From Alphaproteobacteria bacterium (GTDB taxonomy: Bacteria; Pseudomonadota; Alphaproteobacteria; Acetobacterales; Acetobacteraceae), in contig JAPLOI010000066.1 of assembly GCA_026400815.1 (NCBI GenBank), forward strand, positions 1-34,218: a stretch of 34,218 bases of DNA, read 5' to 3'. The notes beneath the pieces were generated by a model. The model made no database searches. It was not told the DNA's origin and saw only the letters and a list, made by a program, of their open reading frames with translations. Below are positions 32,763 to 34,218 of this stretch, in pieces (position 1 is the first letter of the stretch; each line of letters opens with the position of its first letter). The translations under genes and the position numbers were made by a program.

Positions 32763-34070
32763 ATGGCTGTCAGCGCATTTCTGGCTATCGCTAACTATAC
32801 TTTCAACCGAAATGTGGCGTCCCAAATCGTAGAAGATGGATCAGCCAACCTGATCACCTACCTCACAGGGTTGGGGACACTCCAGACCGCCGGAAAACTG
32901 GCGTCTGTGACGCTCACCGGCACCAACAACTCGGTGACCGCAGCCCAGGCAACGTCCATTGCAGGTTTGACGAATTTTGCCGTGGGTTCGGGGGCAACGC
33001 TGGTGGTGGCGGACGCGGCGGCCAACCTGCTGCTGGCTGGCAATGGGCCTGGTCTTGCCAAGGCGACCTCGGTGCAGCTCACCGGCGGCACCATTGCCAC
33101 TGCCGCACAAGCGACTTTGTTGGCTGCGTTGCGGAATTTCTCGCTGGCCACCGGCACCATCCTGGTGGTGCAAGGCAGATCGGGTGACCTGCTGAACAGT
33201 GAATATGCCGCAGGGATCGCCAAGGCGAGCTTGGTGCAGCTTACCGGCAGCAACACGGTGACTGTCGCACAAGCGGCCGCGTTGGCTGCATTGACGAATT
33301 TCTCACTGTCAACGGGCGCCACCCTGGTGGCGCAAGGCAGATCAAACGATTTGTTGAACAGTGCCTATGCCAATGGTCTGGCCAGGGCAAGTTCGGTGGT
33401 GCTCAGCGGCAGCAACACGGTCACGGCCGTACAAGCAAATTATTTGGCTTCATTGAAAAATCTCTCTCTGTTTACGGGTGCCACCCTGGTGGTACAAGAC
33501 GGATCGAGTGATTTGCTGAGCAGTTCCTATGCCACTGGCCTGGCCAAGGCGACCTCGGTGGTGCTCAGCGGCAGCAACACGGTCACTGCCGCACAAGCGG
33601 CCAGGTTGGCGGCGTTGACGAATTTCTCGCTGGCCACAGGCGCCACCTTGGTGGTGCAAGGCGGAGTGAGTGACCTGTTGAGCAGTGAATATGCCGCAGG
33701 TCTGGCCAAGGCGACCTCGTTGCAGCTTACCGGCAGCAACACGGCTACGCTCTCTCAGGCGAATGCGTTGGCTGCGTTGCGGAACGTCTCGCTGGCCGCA
33801 GGTGCGACCTTGGTGGTGCAAGGCACATTGTTTGGTTTGCAGGACAAGTTCTATGCCGCAGGTCTCGCGAAGGCGACCTCGGTGCAGTTCATCGGCAGCG
33901 CCACGGTCACTGTCTCTCAGGCGAATACGTTGGCTGCGTTGCGGAACTTCTCGGTGGCCACAGGTGCCACCCTGGTGGTGCAGGCCGGGCTGAGCGACCT
34001 GGTGAACAGAGCTGGCTCGGTTTCTCGCTACAGCGTTTCAGTTCCGATAAGTGGATCGCCTGCCGGTTGA
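32763..34070 (+). CDS. Tandem-repeat protein, 435 aa, 3' end probably altered by insertion
   Basis: After about 42 N-terminal residues (MAVSAFLAIANYTFNRNVAS, no clear Sec signal), the protein consists of seven repeats of 54-55 residues starting at residues 43, 98, 152, 206, 260, 314 and 368. The consensus is LAKATSVQLTGSNTVTAAQA, then ALAALTNFSLATGATLVVQG and SSDLLNSEYAAG. It is Ala/Thr/Ser/Leu-rich with alternating strand-like segments, consistent with a beta-solenoid surface or adhesin-type protein (inference). It has no Cys. Repeat seven follows the pattern to about codon 415 (base 34009) and then changes to an unrelated tail ending at 34070, as if cut. GGGAGG supports the ATG at 32763. 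Confidence 0.8.
   Translation: MAVSAFLAIANYTFNRNVASQIVEDGSANLITYLTGLGTLQTAGKLASVTLTGTNNSVTAAQATSIAGLTNFAVGSGATLVVADAAANLLLAGNGPGLAKATSVQLTGGTIATAAQATLLAALRNFSLATGTILVVQGRSGDLLNSEYAAGIAKASLVQLTGSNTVTVAQAAALAALTNFSLSTGATLVAQGRSNDLLNSAYANGLARASSVVLSGSNTVTAVQANYLASLKNLSLFTGATLVVQDGSSDLLSSSYATGLAKATSVVLSGSNTVTAAQAARLAALTNFSLATGATLVVQGGVSDLLSSEYAAGLAKATSLQLTGSNTATLSQANALAALRNVSLAAGATLVVQGTLFGLQDKFYAAGLAKATSVQFIGSATVTVSQANTLAALRNFSVATGATLVVQAGLSDLVNRAGSVSRYSVSVPISGSPAG
32889..34009 (+). repeat. Tandem array of 162-bp coding repeats
   Basis: Repeat units begin at 32889 (165 bases), 33054, 33216, 33378, 33540, 33702 and 33864, each one encoding 54 residues in frame, except the first, which encodes 55. 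DNA identity is visibly high between units, for example AAGGCGACCTCGGTG at the start of several and GCCACCCTGGTGGT in the middle. The array is suited to unequal recombination, so copy number may vary between strains. The last unit stops matching after AACAG at 34009, about 17 bases short of completion. Confidence 0.85.
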
Positions 34071-34082
34071 TACGCACGTTGT

Positions 34083-34145
34083 GCCGCTGCCGTGGAGCCA
34101 CGCAGGGTGGGCGTCGCCCGACCGGAGCGGCTCCACGGCAGCGGC
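34083..34145. repeat. 17-bp perfect inverted repeat with inner hairpin
   Basis: GCCGCTGCCGTGGAGCC (34083-34099) is the exact reverse complement of 34129-34145. The 29-base loop itself folds through GGGC-GTC-GCCC (34109-34119). It lies 13 bases past the repeat-protein stop on one side and 8 bases from the transposase stop on the other, so it may terminate transcripts arriving from both directions. It could alternatively be an internal structure of an insertion sequence end. Confidence 0.7.
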
Positions 34146-34152
34146 GGCGCTA

Positions 34153-34218
34153 TCATGCTGCCACCCGGGATGGCAGGTGGTCGAGATAGGCCCGCTCAGG
34201 CGTCCGTGCCCCCAGGCT
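34153..34218 (-). mobile_element. C-terminal tail of a DDE integrase-type transposase, cut by window edge
   Basis: Reading the minus strand from the window edge gives 21 residues and a TGA at 34153-34155: SLGARTPERAYLDHLPSRV then AA. The S-L-G-x-R-T-P-x-x-A-Y pattern is the characteristic ending of IS3- and IS481-like transposases, in which the preceding part reads like NxxRPHxxLG. Only this tail is inside the window. The element's outer end would lie in the direction of the repeat gene, possibly at 34010. Confidence 0.55.

Noticed and set aside
32889-34009. Tandem array considered as a CRISPR-like locus
   Set aside because: Units are 162 bases, in frame and coding throughout, with no short repeat-unique spacer alternation.

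Overview
The window is a GC-rich, densely packed bacterial chromosome segment. Gene families, Shine-Dalgarno-led starts and recurring GC hairpins fit an alphaproteobacterium, most likely of the Acetobacteraceae. That placement is inferred from gene content and style only; no marker gene or rRNA is present. I see about 31 protein genes with good support and no tRNA, rRNA or CRISPR array.

Layout. 1-2455: end of a small membrane protein, a short hypothetical gene, an AT-rich gap, a degenerate EAL-domain gene and a small flavodoxin-like gene. 2528-6110: a forward run of a luciferase-like oxidoreductase, an unknown protein, a DmdC-type acyl-CoA dehydrogenase and a WXXGXW lipoprotein. 6124-11541: a LysR regulator divergent from isocitrate dehydrogenase, then an NHL-repeat protein, the bicarbonate transporter SbtA, a PII-like SbtB partner and a beta-carbonic anhydrase. 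The last four read as an inorganic-carbon module. 11649-13451: selA and a divergent unknown gene. 13578-18630 (minus): a tightly coupled operon of a chlorohydrolase-type amidohydrolase, two oligopeptide-type ABC ATPases, a DUF1330 protein and an iron alcohol dehydrogenase, with no permease or binding protein.

18789-28331, mostly minus: an atypical pyruvate kinase, a YtcJ-type amidohydrolase, a GhrA-type reductase, a secreted protein, a MATE exporter, an alpha/beta hydrolase and a D-amino-acid dehydrogenase. A UPF0114 membrane protein lies on the plus strand. 28425-32345: NIPSNAP protein, TauE/SafE permease, NYN/OST-HTH protein with eroded catalytic residues, HpxZ/AtzH-like protein, a quinone-oxidoreductase-type gene whose 5' end looks frameshifted, and a family-restricted hypothetical gene. 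32763-34218: a protein made of seven 54-residue repeats whose last repeat breaks off abruptly, followed by the tail of a DDE transposase on the other strand. This suggests an insertion sequence has cut the repeat gene.

The most notable points are the carbon-uptake module beside isocitrate dehydrogenase, the repeat protein and its apparent IS junction, the two probably inactive signalling/nuclease-fold proteins, and several clusters of perfect intergenic hairpins.
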